A DNA stretch of 64,000 nt from Marinobacter adhaerens HP15. Lineage in GTDB: Bacteria; Pseudomonadota; Gammaproteobacteria; Pseudomonadales; Oleiphilaceae. A model generated the notes under the pieces. The model saw only the letters and a program-made list of their open reading frames with translations. It did not search any database and was not told where the DNA came from. Both the position numbers and the translations under genes were made by a program. Below are positions 18,488 to 27,955 of the stretch, in pieces. The DNA lies in the NCBI RefSeq assembly GCF_000166295.1, contig NC_017507.1, positions 62,001-126,000 of the forward strand, read 5' to 3'. How positions within the stretch are numbered: position 1 is the stretch's first letter; each line of letters begins with the position of its first letter.

Positions 18488-18511
18488 GGGCGCCAAAAGG
18501 CGCCCTTTTTT
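18488..18511 (+). terminator. Rho-independent terminator of the metal-dependent hydrolase gene
   Basis: A perfect 7-bp stem GGGCGCC / GGCGCCC with an AAAA loop and six T, 11 bp after the stop codon. Confidence 0.9.
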
Positions 18512-18576
18512 ATCGGCCTGATCACTATGAGATGCAGCGATACTTGCGTTTCGAGAACCCGAGGCGCAGCGATTGA

Positions 18577-19798
18577 TCAGAGAAAAAACAGTAGCTGAGC
18601 CGTTCCCACACAAAACCCAAGTGCAGCACCGACGAGGATCAATAGCCATTCGTCTTGTTCAAATGCCGGTCTAAGCATACCCTCAAACTTTGCTGGGCTC
18701 AGACGCTGAAGCCGATGTGACAACGTGCTTTCCAGGTCCAAAGCTTCGTCGGCGTACTTTTCAATATGCTGGAGGGTCGTTGGTAATCGTTCGATCAGTA
18801 AATTGACCGCACTTTGTTTAATATCTCGATATGTTTGTGTTCCAACAGCGAGTGTAACGACGGGTTTGGCGACACTGGATTGGTTGTCCACCACGCGCTG
18901 CACATGGCGGGTGATCATACTGAAAAACCGGTCGGAATGTGGCCCCTGCAACAGCCCTTTGATGATATTGGCGGGTGTCAGAACAGAATTGGCAACGAGA
19001 CGGCCATAATCTCGGGCAACCTCACTTTGGCGCTTTATGAACAGGCCCTGAATACTCAATGGACCCACACCTATGGGGTCACGAGGCTTAAAGATCATCT
19101 GCAGAGCGATAACGTTCGTTGCGTAACCGACAAGGAGTCCAAACGCGGGGAGCAGCCACAACTCCTGGAAAAAAGAGCCAAATGCCCGTCTGCAAGACAC
19201 CAAATAACACGCCAAAGTAGAATCCAGACCGGCTAATGAATCGAAATTCACTGTGGCCCACTTCCTGGAAGATTTGGTTGAGAAGGGCTTTGTTGTCACT
19301 CAACGTTGTGACAACCATATCTTCAAGATCGTAAACCTGAGAAATATTTCGCGTCAGCTGATCCATGATGTCATGAATGAGCGCGGGGGCCTCACGTTGT
19401 ACATTGTGATAGACGCGACGTTTGACCAGCGTCGGTGTGAATTCCCACAGCCTGGGTTGATACTGTTCCATAATGTCGTCGACAAGATCGGGTACGAGAT
19501 CGTTTAGTGCTGGTTCCAGTGCCGAGGCGATTTTATTAGCGTCTAGACGATTGAAGATTTCCTCTTGTGAGATGAGGTGTCGGGTGATGGTTTCAACCGA
19601 AATAGCCGCCATTTTGGGTGCACGGCGTGGGATGATGCCCTGCCACCCTAGAAGTGGCTTTCGACCTATAAAGTCCACCGGCTCAAACATCATTTTTATG
19701 GCCAAAACGTTTGTTGCAAAACCGACCAGACCGCTAATAAGTGGCATGGACAAGTACACAAATGGGTTCGCCAAAAAAGTGGCCAGTATGGAGTCCAT
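18577..19798 (-). pseudogene. DUF445-family membrane protein, frame broken in an A6/T6 run
   Basis: Two overlapping minus-strand frames together make one DUF445 protein. The first (from ATG 19798) encodes MDSILATFLANPFVYLSMPL...TNVLAIKMMFEP and runs to ...GIWLFFP. The second continues as ELWLLPAFGLLVGYATNVIALQMIF... to the stop at 18577. Both halves start with the same membrane-segment plus ATN[VL]-A[IL]-[KQ]-M-[MI]-F motif, as expected for this internally repeated family. Removing one base from the run at 19169-19174 restores a 406-aa frame of normal family length. This is either a recent mutation or a homopolymer sequencing error. The DUF4393-like gene ends 19 bp upstream. Confidence 0.8.
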
Positions 19799-19817
19799 AA
19801 GTCCTCAGTTTTGTGTC

Positions 19818-20462
19818 TCAGGCCCGTCGGGAGGCCGATTGACTTAGGTAGCGTTGATTGGATGCTTGCTCCCAAATTTGGGCACCTAGCTCTGTGACCG
19901 ATACCGACAGGCGTTCAAAACTCATTTTTTTGCCCCATTGCTGACGTGATGCCTGCACCTTTGAACGCACTTCAAGCCCATTTTCAATTAGCTCATACTC
20001 TTTTTCCGACTTAAGCAGGGGAGGTCCAATGTCGAGTAAGCTGAGCTGGCAAAGGTGCTGCAAATAGTAAGGAGCGTGATCAGGTAGCATGAGGCCGGCT
20101 TCTTGAGGCATACGGCTCAGGTAAGAGTGGACTCTCATGGTTTGGGCACCAAGTCGAGAACCGATAACGGCATGAGAAATGGGGATTGCTGAGTGCGATG
20201 TTGCGTAAGCCAGGATACGCATTTCATCTGGAACCAATTGAAGCGCTACGCTTGCGCGCAGAGATTGCACTGCATCCTCATACGTTTGTTCAACTGACCG
20301 TTGGTACAAGAGCGTTAGACGTGCATCTGCATCAACGAGATCTGGCGCCATCAGACTTTCCAACCCTGCCCTTGGGTGATGCCGATCGTCAACATGAGGA
20401 CGCTGAACGCGAGCAACTCTCCGTGTCACCGATTCAAACGCCGCTTTCCTGAGCGCGTTCAT
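19818..20462 (-). CDS. Hypothetical protein, possibly DUF4393/Abi-alpha-like
   Basis: A soluble protein; the ATG at 20462 (MNALRKAAFESV) is preferred over the upstream one at 20504. The central part (LRASVALQLVPDEMRILAYATSHSAIPISHAV) resembles the 'LxPDExRIL' core that I associate with DUF4393/Abi-alpha proteins, and the rest is mixed alpha/beta (YYLQHLCQLSLLDIGPPLL ... YELIENGLEV), like a winged helix. The assignment is tentative. It is 19 bp upstream of the DUF445 gene and likely in one transcript with it. Confidence 0.6.
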   Translation of the reverse strand: MNALRKAAFESVTRRVARVQRPHVDDRHHPRAGLESLMAPDLVDADARLTLLYQRSVEQTYEDAVQSLRASVALQLVPDEMRILAYATSHSAIPISHAVIGSRLGAQTMRVHSYLSRMPQEAGLMLPDHAPYYLQHLCQLSLLDIGPPLLKSEKEYELIENGLEVRSKVQASRQQWGKKMSFERLSVSVTELGAQIWEQASNQRYLSQSASRRA

Positions 20463-20764
20463 CGTTGTGATTGTCGTTATCACTGAAAATGGGAATCGTC
20501 GCAAGCCATTCTCTCGCCGTCGGAATATTAATGCATCGGATGGACTAACCTATGATGACAATAAAGTTACGACATAAGAGAAACGATGTACAGGCCGGTG
20601 AAACGTTTTACGGGCGAGGTTGATCAACCTCGCCATCGACGCCAAATGCATGCGTCAAGGATTAAAGACGAATCGCCTCGACAAGAGGTGACTCTCGCTC
20701 GCTGCGATCTCGTCTGCCTTATGTCGATGCATGCTCGGGAAAAAGAGCTGGCTTTTGCAGCCAA

Positions 20765-21739
20765 TCAATCCTTAAATGATGCGAGCGCACGTTTGGCCGC
20801 ATCAACGTAGAGGGCTTGTTCGGCACTGGCAGGTACCAGGTTTGCGGTTTTCTCAAGATGCGCTTTAGCGATCTTTCTACCACTGCGATCGCCAACTTTC
20901 AGGAGCGCTTTTGCGTACTCAAAACGAATGGCGGCCGAATCGGGATCGAGTGATAGGGCTCGCTCAAACTTGTCTTGAACGGAAGCTGGGGTTGCGCCGT
21001 AACTGAGTTTTGCCATGAGTTTGCCGGCTTTATCAACGATGCCGGCGTGGACTCCGCCGTACAATGTCATTGCGTAAATGTGATTCGGATTTTCGCTTAG
21101 CAGCCTGTCGAGTGTGGACAGGACCTCTGACGTGTAGCCGCTGGAAAGTGCCTCGGTAACTGACAGGGTTTCCAGAATCCGCGCTTTTGCGTACGCGTTC
21201 CCAAATCGGATGGTCGGGTGATCTGGTGCGATGTTTAGCAGCTCGTCTGTACGATGAGCAATCTCCTCCAGTAAAGCCCGTCGTTGGGCTGGTGCCTGCT
21301 CCGTCAGCGTTGCTCGAAGTGCTTGTGCGTACAGGGCTGGGTAGTAGCCCCCAGCCCCTAACGAGAGCCCAAGTTCAGAGGCACGCTCGAGCTGACCGTT
21401 AAATATCAGCGCCCAAGTTTCTCGGAGTTGATGGGCATAACGTCCATATTGTTCTTTCTCATCGGCTTCAAGACCTTCTACGATGTAAGGATGCGAATCT
21501 GCCAGTGTTACGAGGTGCATCCGCGTCGCCGCCTCCAACATTGGCCACTGGGCCGCGCTTGTCTCGACCCAAGAACCCGACGGGAGTGGCCCCCGAAACC
21601 CTCCCGTTAGTGTTTGCCAATGTTCACTGAGATTATCTGCGGTGTAATTAAAGTCAGTCATTTTTTGGGGCCAGCTTGAATCTGCGTAAATCGGAAATGG
21701 TGCAATTAACGAGACCAAGCAGAAGAAGAAAATCGGCAT
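20765..21739 (-). CDS. Exported TPR-type protein
   Basis: The frame is open from 21886, but Met at 21739 gives a clean signal peptide (MPIFFFCLVSLIAPFPIYADS), so that start is chosen (324 aa); no good ribosome-binding site is visible for either. After a region resembling the TRAP-associated TatT-like proteins (NGQLERASELGLSLGAGGYYPALYAQALRATL), the C-terminus has tetratricopeptide-like helices (VQDKFERALSLDPDSAAIRFEYAKALLKVG ... AKAHLEKTANLVP). It is periplasmic by prediction. It probably forms a scaffold or binding protein; partners are not obvious here. Confidence 0.7.
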   Translation of the reverse strand: MPIFFFCLVSLIAPFPIYADSSWPQKMTDFNYTADNLSEHWQTLTGGFRGPLPSGSWVETSAAQWPMLEAATRMHLVTLADSHPYIVEGLEADEKEQYGRYAHQLRETWALIFNGQLERASELGLSLGAGGYYPALYAQALRATLTEQAPAQRRALLEEIAHRTDELLNIAPDHPTIRFGNAYAKARILETLSVTEALSSGYTSEVLSTLDRLLSENPNHIYAMTLYGGVHAGIVDKAGKLMAKLSYGATPASVQDKFERALSLDPDSAAIRFEYAKALLKVGDRSGRKIAKAHLEKTANLVPASAEQALYVDAAKRALASFKD

Positions 21740-22084
21740 AAGGGCAGTGTCAATCGCTCCTGAATGAGGGATGAGATAAAACCAAAGGCCAAGCGATGTC
21801 GCATTGGCCATGATATCCAATGCCTCAGTCTTTGGAGCCATCGAGCGCCATCTTTGGGTAAGAACACGACTCTGGATCAGTATCAATGGGGCGGCGTTGA
21901 CTGTAGTGCTGTATCGAAAGTCTAAAAAAACTGGAATAGAAGCGTAGCAACGGTTATTTTGTCAGGCGATTTTCGAGGGGTCGTAGGCTAAGAAGCCATT
22001 GGCATTGGCAGACAGCCGCTCCTAATTGCCAGATGCTTTATTAAGTTCTGGCGTTTTTGACAACACCCAACCACCAACAAAAAC

Positions 22085-23413
22085 GTGATAAAGCAACAGC
22101 TGAATCGATTTCGACTCTCCCCTGAGGTCAACGCCGAGCGCCATCATTTGTTCATGCAAGAGGTTGGGGCACGCATGGTCTCGAGTGTTATTGCTGCGCT
22201 CGTGATCGGTGTGTTGTTCGTCTCTAACCTTGATCTGTCTGAGATGTATCTGTGGTTTGGCATGATTGCTTTCGTGTCTCTCAATTCGTGGTTGATCATC
22301 CGCCATTACCATCGCGTTCGCCCCAGAGCCGACTTGGCGAATCCGCGGTTCTTGGCGACCTGGCGGTTTCTTAACTTGTACCTATCGGTTATCTGGGGTG
22401 CCCTGTGGTCGCTTGCACCGTTTTTATTTTTTCCAGATGCGTCCCTCGTCCAGATTTTTTCTGTCCTGTTAATGATCATTATTTTGTCTTCCACGCCTTC
22501 GGTGACGATGGGGTGTTACCCTGAAATTTATGTAACGTTTCTGACGCCGGTATTCTGCTCGTTTGGTTATCATATGGTAGAACTGCCAATGGAGGGGTGG
22601 CTGCATAAATGGCTGGTTCCAGCTGCGTGGTTATCATTGGTCGTCTACAGCTTATTGATTTTTAAAACCCAAGTTGGCGCAATCATCCTGCGAATTCGAT
22701 TACGAGACGCCAGAGAGGAGGCCGATGCGGCAAATCTGGCTAAAACTCGTATGCTGGCGATTGCCAGTCATGACTTAAGGCACGCCATCCAGGCAGCCAC
22801 GCTTTACTCTGCCGAACTATCGACGATTGCTGAACCCTCCCAGGTCAATACAATTGGAAAAATCCGCTCGGTCTTGGATCAAGGCAATCGTCTCCTAGAT
22901 CATCTTCTTGGTGTGACTCATTTTGAAAGCCAGGCTTTGGCGGTGTCACCAGAGGAAGTAAAACTCTTAGACGTCCAAAGTGATTTGGTGAGTGTGTTCG
23001 CCGCTGAAGCTCAAGCAAAACAGTTAGACTTGAGGCTTGAGCTCGAAAACGAAACGATCTTCACGGACAAAGTGTTATTCGTTCAAATCTTGGAGAACCT
23101 CATAGGTAATGCCCTACGATACACGGATGAGGGCCACGTGACGGTTCGTAGCCGTCGTCTTGGTGACGGCTTAGAATTAACGGTTGCAGACAGTGGTCCG
23201 GGCTTCGACCCGGATAGGGTGTCTCGGGTGTTTGAGGCCTACCAGTCGTTTGGCGGTCATGCTGAGTCACGCGGACTCGGTCTTTATATCGTCAAGCGAG
23301 CCGCTGACGCTCTGGGTATTTCGATCGCTTTAGAATCGGTCCAAGGGGAGGGCGCAACCTTCCATTTGATGCTGCCCAGGCGATGCAAAACCGTAACCGA
23401 AGTTGTCGTTTAA
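22085..23413 (+). CDS. Membrane sensor histidine kinase without adjacent regulator
   Basis: A 442-aa kinase. The N-terminal half has six likely membrane segments (about residues 35-200). The HisKA box follows with the phospho-acceptor His in IASHDLRHAIQAATLY (about residue 231), and a HATPase_c domain with N-box ILENLIGNALRYTD, G1 DSGPGFD and G2 RGLGLYIVKRAADALG. The start is uncertain: GTG at 22085 lacks a clear ribosome-binding site, but the leading LSPEVNAERHHLF stretch resembles the start of other kinases of this architecture. No response regulator is adjacent, so it is an orphan here. The signal is unknown. Confidence 0.85.
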   Translation: MIKQQLNRFRLSPEVNAERHHLFMQEVGARMVSSVIAALVIGVLFVSNLDLSEMYLWFGMIAFVSLNSWLIIRHYHRVRPRADLANPRFLATWRFLNLYLSVIWGALWSLAPFLFFPDASLVQIFSVLLMIIILSSTPSVTMGCYPEIYVTFLTPVFCSFGYHMVELPMEGWLHKWLVPAAWLSLVVYSLLIFKTQVGAIILRIRLRDAREEADAANLAKTRMLAIASHDLRHAIQAATLYSAELSTIAEPSQVNTIGKIRSVLDQGNRLLDHLLGVTHFESQALAVSPEEVKLLDVQSDLVSVFAAEAQAKQLDLRLELENETIFTDKVLFVQILENLIGNALRYTDEGHVTVRSRRLGDGLELTVADSGPGFDPDRVSRVFEAYQSFGGHAESRGLGLYIVKRAADALGISIALESVQGEGATFHLMLPRRCKTVTEVVV

Positions 23414-23499
23414 GGGCCAATCGGCTGCTGATTACCGCGGGAAAGTATTTCAATCTGCTCTGGCTATTCGAGAAACATCGATATTCCGCCGAGCGGCCT

Positions 23500-24042
23500 T
23501 CATACACCAATTTGTTCGAAAAATTTATCGAGATTCTTCTCAAGAACGTCGGCGACAACGCGCAGCAGCGATTTGTCATTTTCCCGTATGGCCACCTTGT
23601 GAATGGCCTCTGCCGTTGAGCGCCCATGCCACTGGTCATAATCGATCGGTTTAAGGGGAGCCTCGTCATCTCGGGCCTGATCAAGGATCTCCAATGCAAC
23701 GTCAAAGTCGAACCCAATGAACGTCTCGGGATCCTGACGTTCGGAAATCAAACGCACGATTTCTGTTTGCTTTCCATAACACGCCCAAGACACAGCGTTG
23801 GAGTCGTTCGCGCACTCTTTTGACAACCATGTAAAAAACTCAGGCAGTCCGTCTAAAAAGAATAAGACTTTGTCTACGTCGCCGTCGAAGCACGCCTGAC
23901 AGAACGTTTGTTTTGCTCGACGCTGAAACGGGCCGAGTTCGGCGCCTCTTAGATTCGTTGCAGCGTCCTCGAACATACGTTTCAGTGCATGAACGGGAGC
24001 GGATTGGTCAATGAGTAGCGAAGTCAAACTGTTTATCCACAT
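23500..24042 (-). CDS. Hypothetical protein, DUF6931-like
   Basis: The frame is open from 24063; Met at 24042 (MWINSLTSLLIDQ) is the more natural start (180 aa). The middle (QTFCQACFDGDVDKVLFFLDGLPEFFTWLSKE) and end (AEAIHKVAIRENDKSLLRVVADVLEKNL) resemble DUF6931 proteins, which carry an 'AC..GD...A..FL..LP' pattern; this is from memory and not certain. It is soluble and acidic. It is convergent with the histidine kinase gene, and a receiver-domain fragment lies just upstream. Confidence 0.5.
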   Translation of the reverse strand: MWINSLTSLLIDQSAPVHALKRMFEDAATNLRGAELGPFQRRAKQTFCQACFDGDVDKVLFFLDGLPEFFTWLSKECANDSNAVSWACYGKQTEIVRLISERQDPETFIGFDFDVALEILDQARDDEAPLKPIDYDQWHGRSTAEAIHKVAIRENDKSLLRVVADVLEKNLDKFFEQIGV

Positions 24043-24171
24043 TGATGATGGCCAAGACGACAATGTAAGTCAGAGTCTGAACGAATGTCCAGAAAAGGCG
24101 TTGGGTAGATGTTCAAAGAGCGAACGGACCTGCCAATGGACTCTGCTGTCGACGGTTTTTGTGTGTCCCTT

Positions 24172-24339
24172 TCAGGTTCTCGTCAGGCCCCGAACCGATG
24201 CCTGCAATTCCGACATGCGCAGTGGCTTTTCAAACAGTTTGATGGCACCAGCCTGCATTACCTCGCTACGAAACGACGGAGCGTTTTTGGCGGAAATCAT
24301 GATCGCTGGCGTGTACCTTCTGGCTATTGTTTCCTTGGC
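24172..24339 (-). pseudogene. C-terminal half of a response-regulator receiver domain (remnant)
   Basis: In a frame different from cheV and starting inside its 3' end, the minus strand encodes TPAIMISAKNAPSFRSEV, then MQAGAIKLFEKPLRMSELQ, and a TGA at 24174-24172. This is the beta4-alpha5 half of a receiver domain with its Ser/Ala (ISAK) and Lys-Pro (EKPL) switch residues. No start codon or N-terminal half with the phospho-acceptor Asp is present. It looks like debris of a second receiver gene or of a longer hybrid protein. Confidence 0.55.
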
Positions 24340-25256
24340 ACTTCCAGCAAATGGAGAATTTCCTTGGCCAGCTCATCTGGATTGAACTTGGCAATGAATT
24401 TATCGGCCTCCACTTTCTTTACCATGCTTTCGTTGAACTGTCCTGAGAGCGAGGAGCGTAAGATGACCTTCAACCCAGACAGCGTAGACTGTTTTCGGAT
24501 TTCCGCAGCTAGCGTGTACCCATCCATAACGGGCATCTCAATGTCTGAAACGACCAGTGGATAAGACGCTAGAAAATCGTTGCCCAGACGGGTTTCAATG
24601 GCTTGAAGTTTTTCCAATGCCTCGCGACCGTCATTTGCGGTTTCAACCAGGAATCCAAGGTCTTCCAAAGATCGCTTCACTTGATTCCGTGCGACGCTGG
24701 AGTCATCAACCGCAAGGATCGTTATTTGGTTAAACTCTGAAACTTCGACGGCCGCCGTCACGGTTGGACTTACGGCAGTGTCGATTGTTGCAATCTCGGC
24801 AAAGATTTTTTCAACGTCTATGATGTCAACGAGAGTATCGTCGAGTTGCACGACACCGGTCAGGTAGTGCTCTTGCCCGAGAGCCTGTGGCGGCGGCGAA
24901 ATGTCGTTCCAGTTTAGGTTAACGATACGATCAACATTATTGACGAGGAACCCCTGAATATTCCGATTATATTCGGTGACGATGACAAACCCACCCTCGC
25001 CATCGTAAGGCGCTTTTCCGATGGATTTGCCTAGGTCGATAATTGGCACGGTTTCACCTCGCAGATAAGCGATTCCACGAATGTTTCCGCCGCCACCCGG
25101 AACTTCAGATAACTCGGGACAGTGAATGACCTCTCGAATTTTGAAAACGTTGATCCCGTAGGCTTGTTGAGAGTCGAGGGAAAACAGGAGCATTTCAAGC
25201 CGGTTTTGTCCGGCCAGATTGGTCCGCTCGTCTACGCTTGCTAGTACGCCGGTCAT
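24324..25256 (-). CDS. cheV: CheV-type chemotaxis coupling protein
   Basis: A 310-aa CheW-receiver fusion. CheW domain at about residues 12-160 (LLFSLDSQQAYGINVFKIREVIH ... IRGIAYLRGETVPIIDL ... HYLTGVVQLDDTLVDIIDVEKIF). Receiver domain at about 178-305, with acidic pair VDDSS, phospho-acceptor Asp in VVSDIEMPVMDGY and Lys in ADKFIAKF. CheV links chemoreceptors to CheA and is tuned by phosphorylation. It begins 4 bp after the stop of the four-PAS chemoreceptor, so receptor and coupler are cotranscribed and probably dedicated to each other. Confidence 0.92.
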   Translation of the reverse strand: MTGVLASVDERTNLAGQNRLEMLLFSLDSQQAYGINVFKIREVIHCPELSEVPGGGGNIRGIAYLRGETVPIIDLGKSIGKAPYDGEGGFVIVTEYNRNIQGFLVNNVDRIVNLNWNDISPPPQALGQEHYLTGVVQLDDTLVDIIDVEKIFAEIATIDTAVSPTVTAAVEVSEFNQITILAVDDSSVARNQVKRSLEDLGFLVETANDGREALEKLQAIETRLGNDFLASYPLVVSDIEMPVMDGYTLAAEIRKQSTLSGLKVILRSSLSGQFNESMVKKVEADKFIAKFNPDELAKEILHLLEVPRKQ

Positions 25257-25260
25257 TTAG

Positions 25261-27020
25261 TTACTCCTGGGAAATGTCGTTCAGAGCTCTGAGTGATTCG
25301 GCCAGGCTTTCGATTCGATTATTTGTCTCGGTGACTAACCGATTGATTTCATCGGCCGACTGACCGGATTTTTGAGCAAGTTGTCGAACCTCATCAGCAA
25401 CGACTGCAAAGCCGCGACCTGCCTCTCCTGCACGCGCAGCCTCAATGGCTGCGTTAAGAGCGAGTAAATTGGTTTGTTCGGCGATTTGATTGATGGCACT
25501 GACGATTTGCGAAATTTCATCAGAGGACTTTAAGACAGATTTCATTTCCTCATCAGTCACCTGAACCGCCTGCATCTTGGAGTGAACATCAATTCCATAC
25601 GCGACGAAATATTTGATACTTCCCGAGAAATCAGCGATCGGGCAAACAGTGACATCGAACCAGTGCGCCTGGTTGTCCGCGTCAGGGAAAGCGAACGAAC
25701 CGGATATCTGAGAGCCACCGAGAAGTGTATTAAATTTGTCCGTACCGATAATTTCTTTTAAATTCTTAATCCGAGCCTTGGTTTGCTCCGCAGACCCATC
25801 GCCCAAACTGCGAAGCATGTATGCGTTGCAATGCCATAATGAGCCGTCAAGGCCCCATTCCGTGACGCCGTTACTGTCGCTAATTGCCTCGAAGCGTCGC
25901 GTATATTCAAGCGACTTTTCTTTTGTCTCTGTCACATTAGCCTGTATCGAGATGTAATGGGTTAATGTGCCAGATTCATCGAAAACCGGGTTAATGGCCA
26001 GCGATACCCAATAAGGCTTTTGATTACGATCGTAGTTAAGCACCTCGTCATAAAACGGTTGATGGTGCCTCAGTTTTTGACGGATCTGGTCAATGGTCTC
26101 CGGATCGGTGTGTGGACCTTGAAGAAAATCACCGGGATTTTTACCGACAACTTCGTCCAAACCGTAGCCCGTCAGTTGGGTAAAGCCCCGGTTCACATAG
26201 ACAATTTTACGGTCTGGAGTTGTTATAATGACTGCGTTGTCGGTCTCGTTAGCGACCATGGAGAGCATACGAAATTCATTCCGGCGTTCGACTTCTTCTG
26301 TCACGTCTTTGAGAAACGCCGTGTAGAGGATCCGATCATCCAGTTGGATTTTAGACAACGCTAGAGTTGCCCAGCGTCGGGCCCCATCTTTCCTGAACAC
26401 GGGCACCTCTCGGGAGGTCCCCACGATTTTATCAACGCCAGTGCGCCGGTTCGCATTGACCATTTCGTCGTGCCGGCCTTGAATGTCATGAGGCACCAGC
26501 ATTTTGACATTGTTGCCCAACATTTCTTGCCGATCGTATCCCCACAGATGCTCAGCGGCCGAGTTGACAAAGATAATGACGTTGTTTTCATCAATCGTGA
26601 CGACAGCATCCAATGCCTGTTCAAGCGTCTGATTGATCATTTCCCGTGAGGCTCGTTCAGCCGTAATGTCTCGGACGAAAGCTGTATAGGTAATCGAGCG
26701 CCCGGACACAACTTTATTCAAGGCGAGGTTGACCCAAACCTGAGACCCATCTTTGCGCTCCATGCACACATCTCGGCTCGTGCCAACGATCCTGTCGCTG
26801 CCGCCTTGACGATTGTGTTCGATGTGCGCGTCGTGATGGTCTTTTACCGAAGCGGGCACCAGGATTTTGACGTTTTCTCCTAGCACCTCTTTGGCGCTAT
26901 AGCCCCAGAGTCGTTCAGCCGCTTTATTGAAAAAATAATTCGGTTTTTCTGGTCAATACTCACAACGGCGTCGAGACACTGTTCAAGGACGCTGGACATG
27001 TGTTGGTGTCGGAAAAACAT
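25261..27020 (-). pseudogene. Soluble four-PAS methyl-accepting chemoreceptor, frame broken near the 5' end
   Basis: From the ATG at 27020 the protein starts MFFRHQHMSSVLEQ and enters a first PAS domain, but the frame is lost in an A6 run (26930-26935; T6 on the coding strand). One added base joins it to the 541-aa frame and gives 586 aa. The first PAS ([21 protein letters not shown], in part) is then a near copy of the second ([21 protein letters not shown], in part), which validates the join. PAS domains 3 and 4 follow, then a short MCP signalling hairpin ([19 protein letters not shown]) at the C-terminus. No membrane segment: an energy/redox-type cytoplasmic receptor paired with cheV. Confidence 0.85.
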
Positions 27021-27324
27021 CGTATAACCCTATGCGTATGGTCTTTAGACATAATGCGACACGGGCCTCAAAAGTCAGTTCGATTGGGTTTACCGAATGT
27101 CAGGAACTGTTGCCAGACTCGGAATTTGCGCAACGTATGTAACGTGAGGTAAGGGCGCAGAATCCTTGGCACCATGCACCAAGGCCGGCGAACTTGGCTG
27201 CGTCTATGCAGAGTTGACAACTCCCTTTCGCAAACGGGGAGGCTTTTCGTCAACTCCTTGTAAAACGAGCTTCATCTCTGTGGCGATATCATCGAGGTTC
27301 AGCGCGATACGTACACGCAGATGG
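27021..27324. other. Intergenic stretch with a two-layer hairpin
   Basis: No convincing gene is seen between the chemoreceptor and rfaH. At 27211-27256, outer arms GAGTTGAC / GTCAACTC enclose inner arms CTCCC / GGGAG. There is no T-tract on either strand, so it is not an obvious terminator. A short open stretch after rfaH on the minus strand (..RVRIALNLDDIATEMKLVLQ..) is too short to judge. Confidence 0.4.
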
Positions 27325-27810
27325 TTAGTTGGCCAAGGTAAGTGACGTGATTGGTACTTTCAGGCGTTGATGCTTTTGCATAAAGTTGATGAGGACTACC
27401 GCTCGCTCGTCACCATCGTAACACTGGAAAATTGCGTTGAGGCCTTTGAAAGGCCCATCGTCGAGTTCGACGGCTTGGCCGGATTTAAGACCACCTTGTG
27501 TTGTTACGGAGGCAAGGCGGGCGTTAATTTGATCAATAACAGTTTGGTCAATGGTTGCTGGTGTATTGCCAAATCCAACAATCCGTAGGATGCCCCGCGT
27601 CGACCTTAATTTGTTCCAGTTTTGCTCTCCCGGCTTTAATTTGATGAATAAATAGCCAGCAAAAAGAGGTTCCAGGCGTTGTGTGCGTTTTCCCGACCTG
27701 ACTTTTTCCACCAAAATTTTAGGGTGAAAGCAATCCACATGTTGATTAAGTAGATTTTGCATTGCTCGATCACCCTGTCCGGGCTTATGTTGTATGACAT
27801 ACCAAACCAT
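27325..27810 (-). CDS. rfaH: RfaH-type transcription antiterminator
   Basis: A 161-aa NusG paralogue. The NGN domain spans about residues 1-100 (WYVIQHKPGQGDRAMQNLLNQ ... EPLFAGYLFIKL ... STRGILRIVGFG) and a KOW-type C-terminal domain starts at about 108 (SGQAVELDDGPFKGLNAIFQCYDG). The 'EPLFPxYLF'-type and 'vRxTxGvxxfV'-type segments match RfaH rather than NusG. RfaH suppresses pausing and termination in long surface-polysaccharide and secretion operons with ops elements. No clear ops sequence was found in this window, but polysaccharide genes at its left end are plausible targets. Confidence 0.9.
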   Translation of the reverse strand: MVWYVIQHKPGQGDRAMQNLLNQHVDCFHPKILVEKVRSGKRTQRLEPLFAGYLFIKLKPGEQNWNKLRSTRGILRIVGFGNTPATIDQTVIDQINARLASVTTQGGLKSGQAVELDDGPFKGLNAIFQCYDGDERAVVLINFMQKHQRLKVPITSLTLAN

Positions 27811-27955
27811 GAAAAGCTCGCGCTCCTGAGTTGCTCTGCTTTGCCAAGGCGAACAATGGCGCCGGCCAAAGAATGAGGATTATGAATAATGTTTGGTTAT
27901 CCGATAATATGCTAGGTTTACCCCTCAGAGTATATTGCATCATCTGCAAGGTGCA

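Noticed and set aside
20586..20810. 74-aa plus-strand frame with MYRPVKRFTGE start
   Set aside because: It ends inside the convergent TPR gene, has no recognisable features and only a weak ribosome-binding site; chance is more likely.
27068..27253. 61-aa minus-strand frame before the chemoreceptor
   Set aside because: Arg/His/Pro-rich shadow-like composition, no start context; it overlaps the two-layer hairpin.
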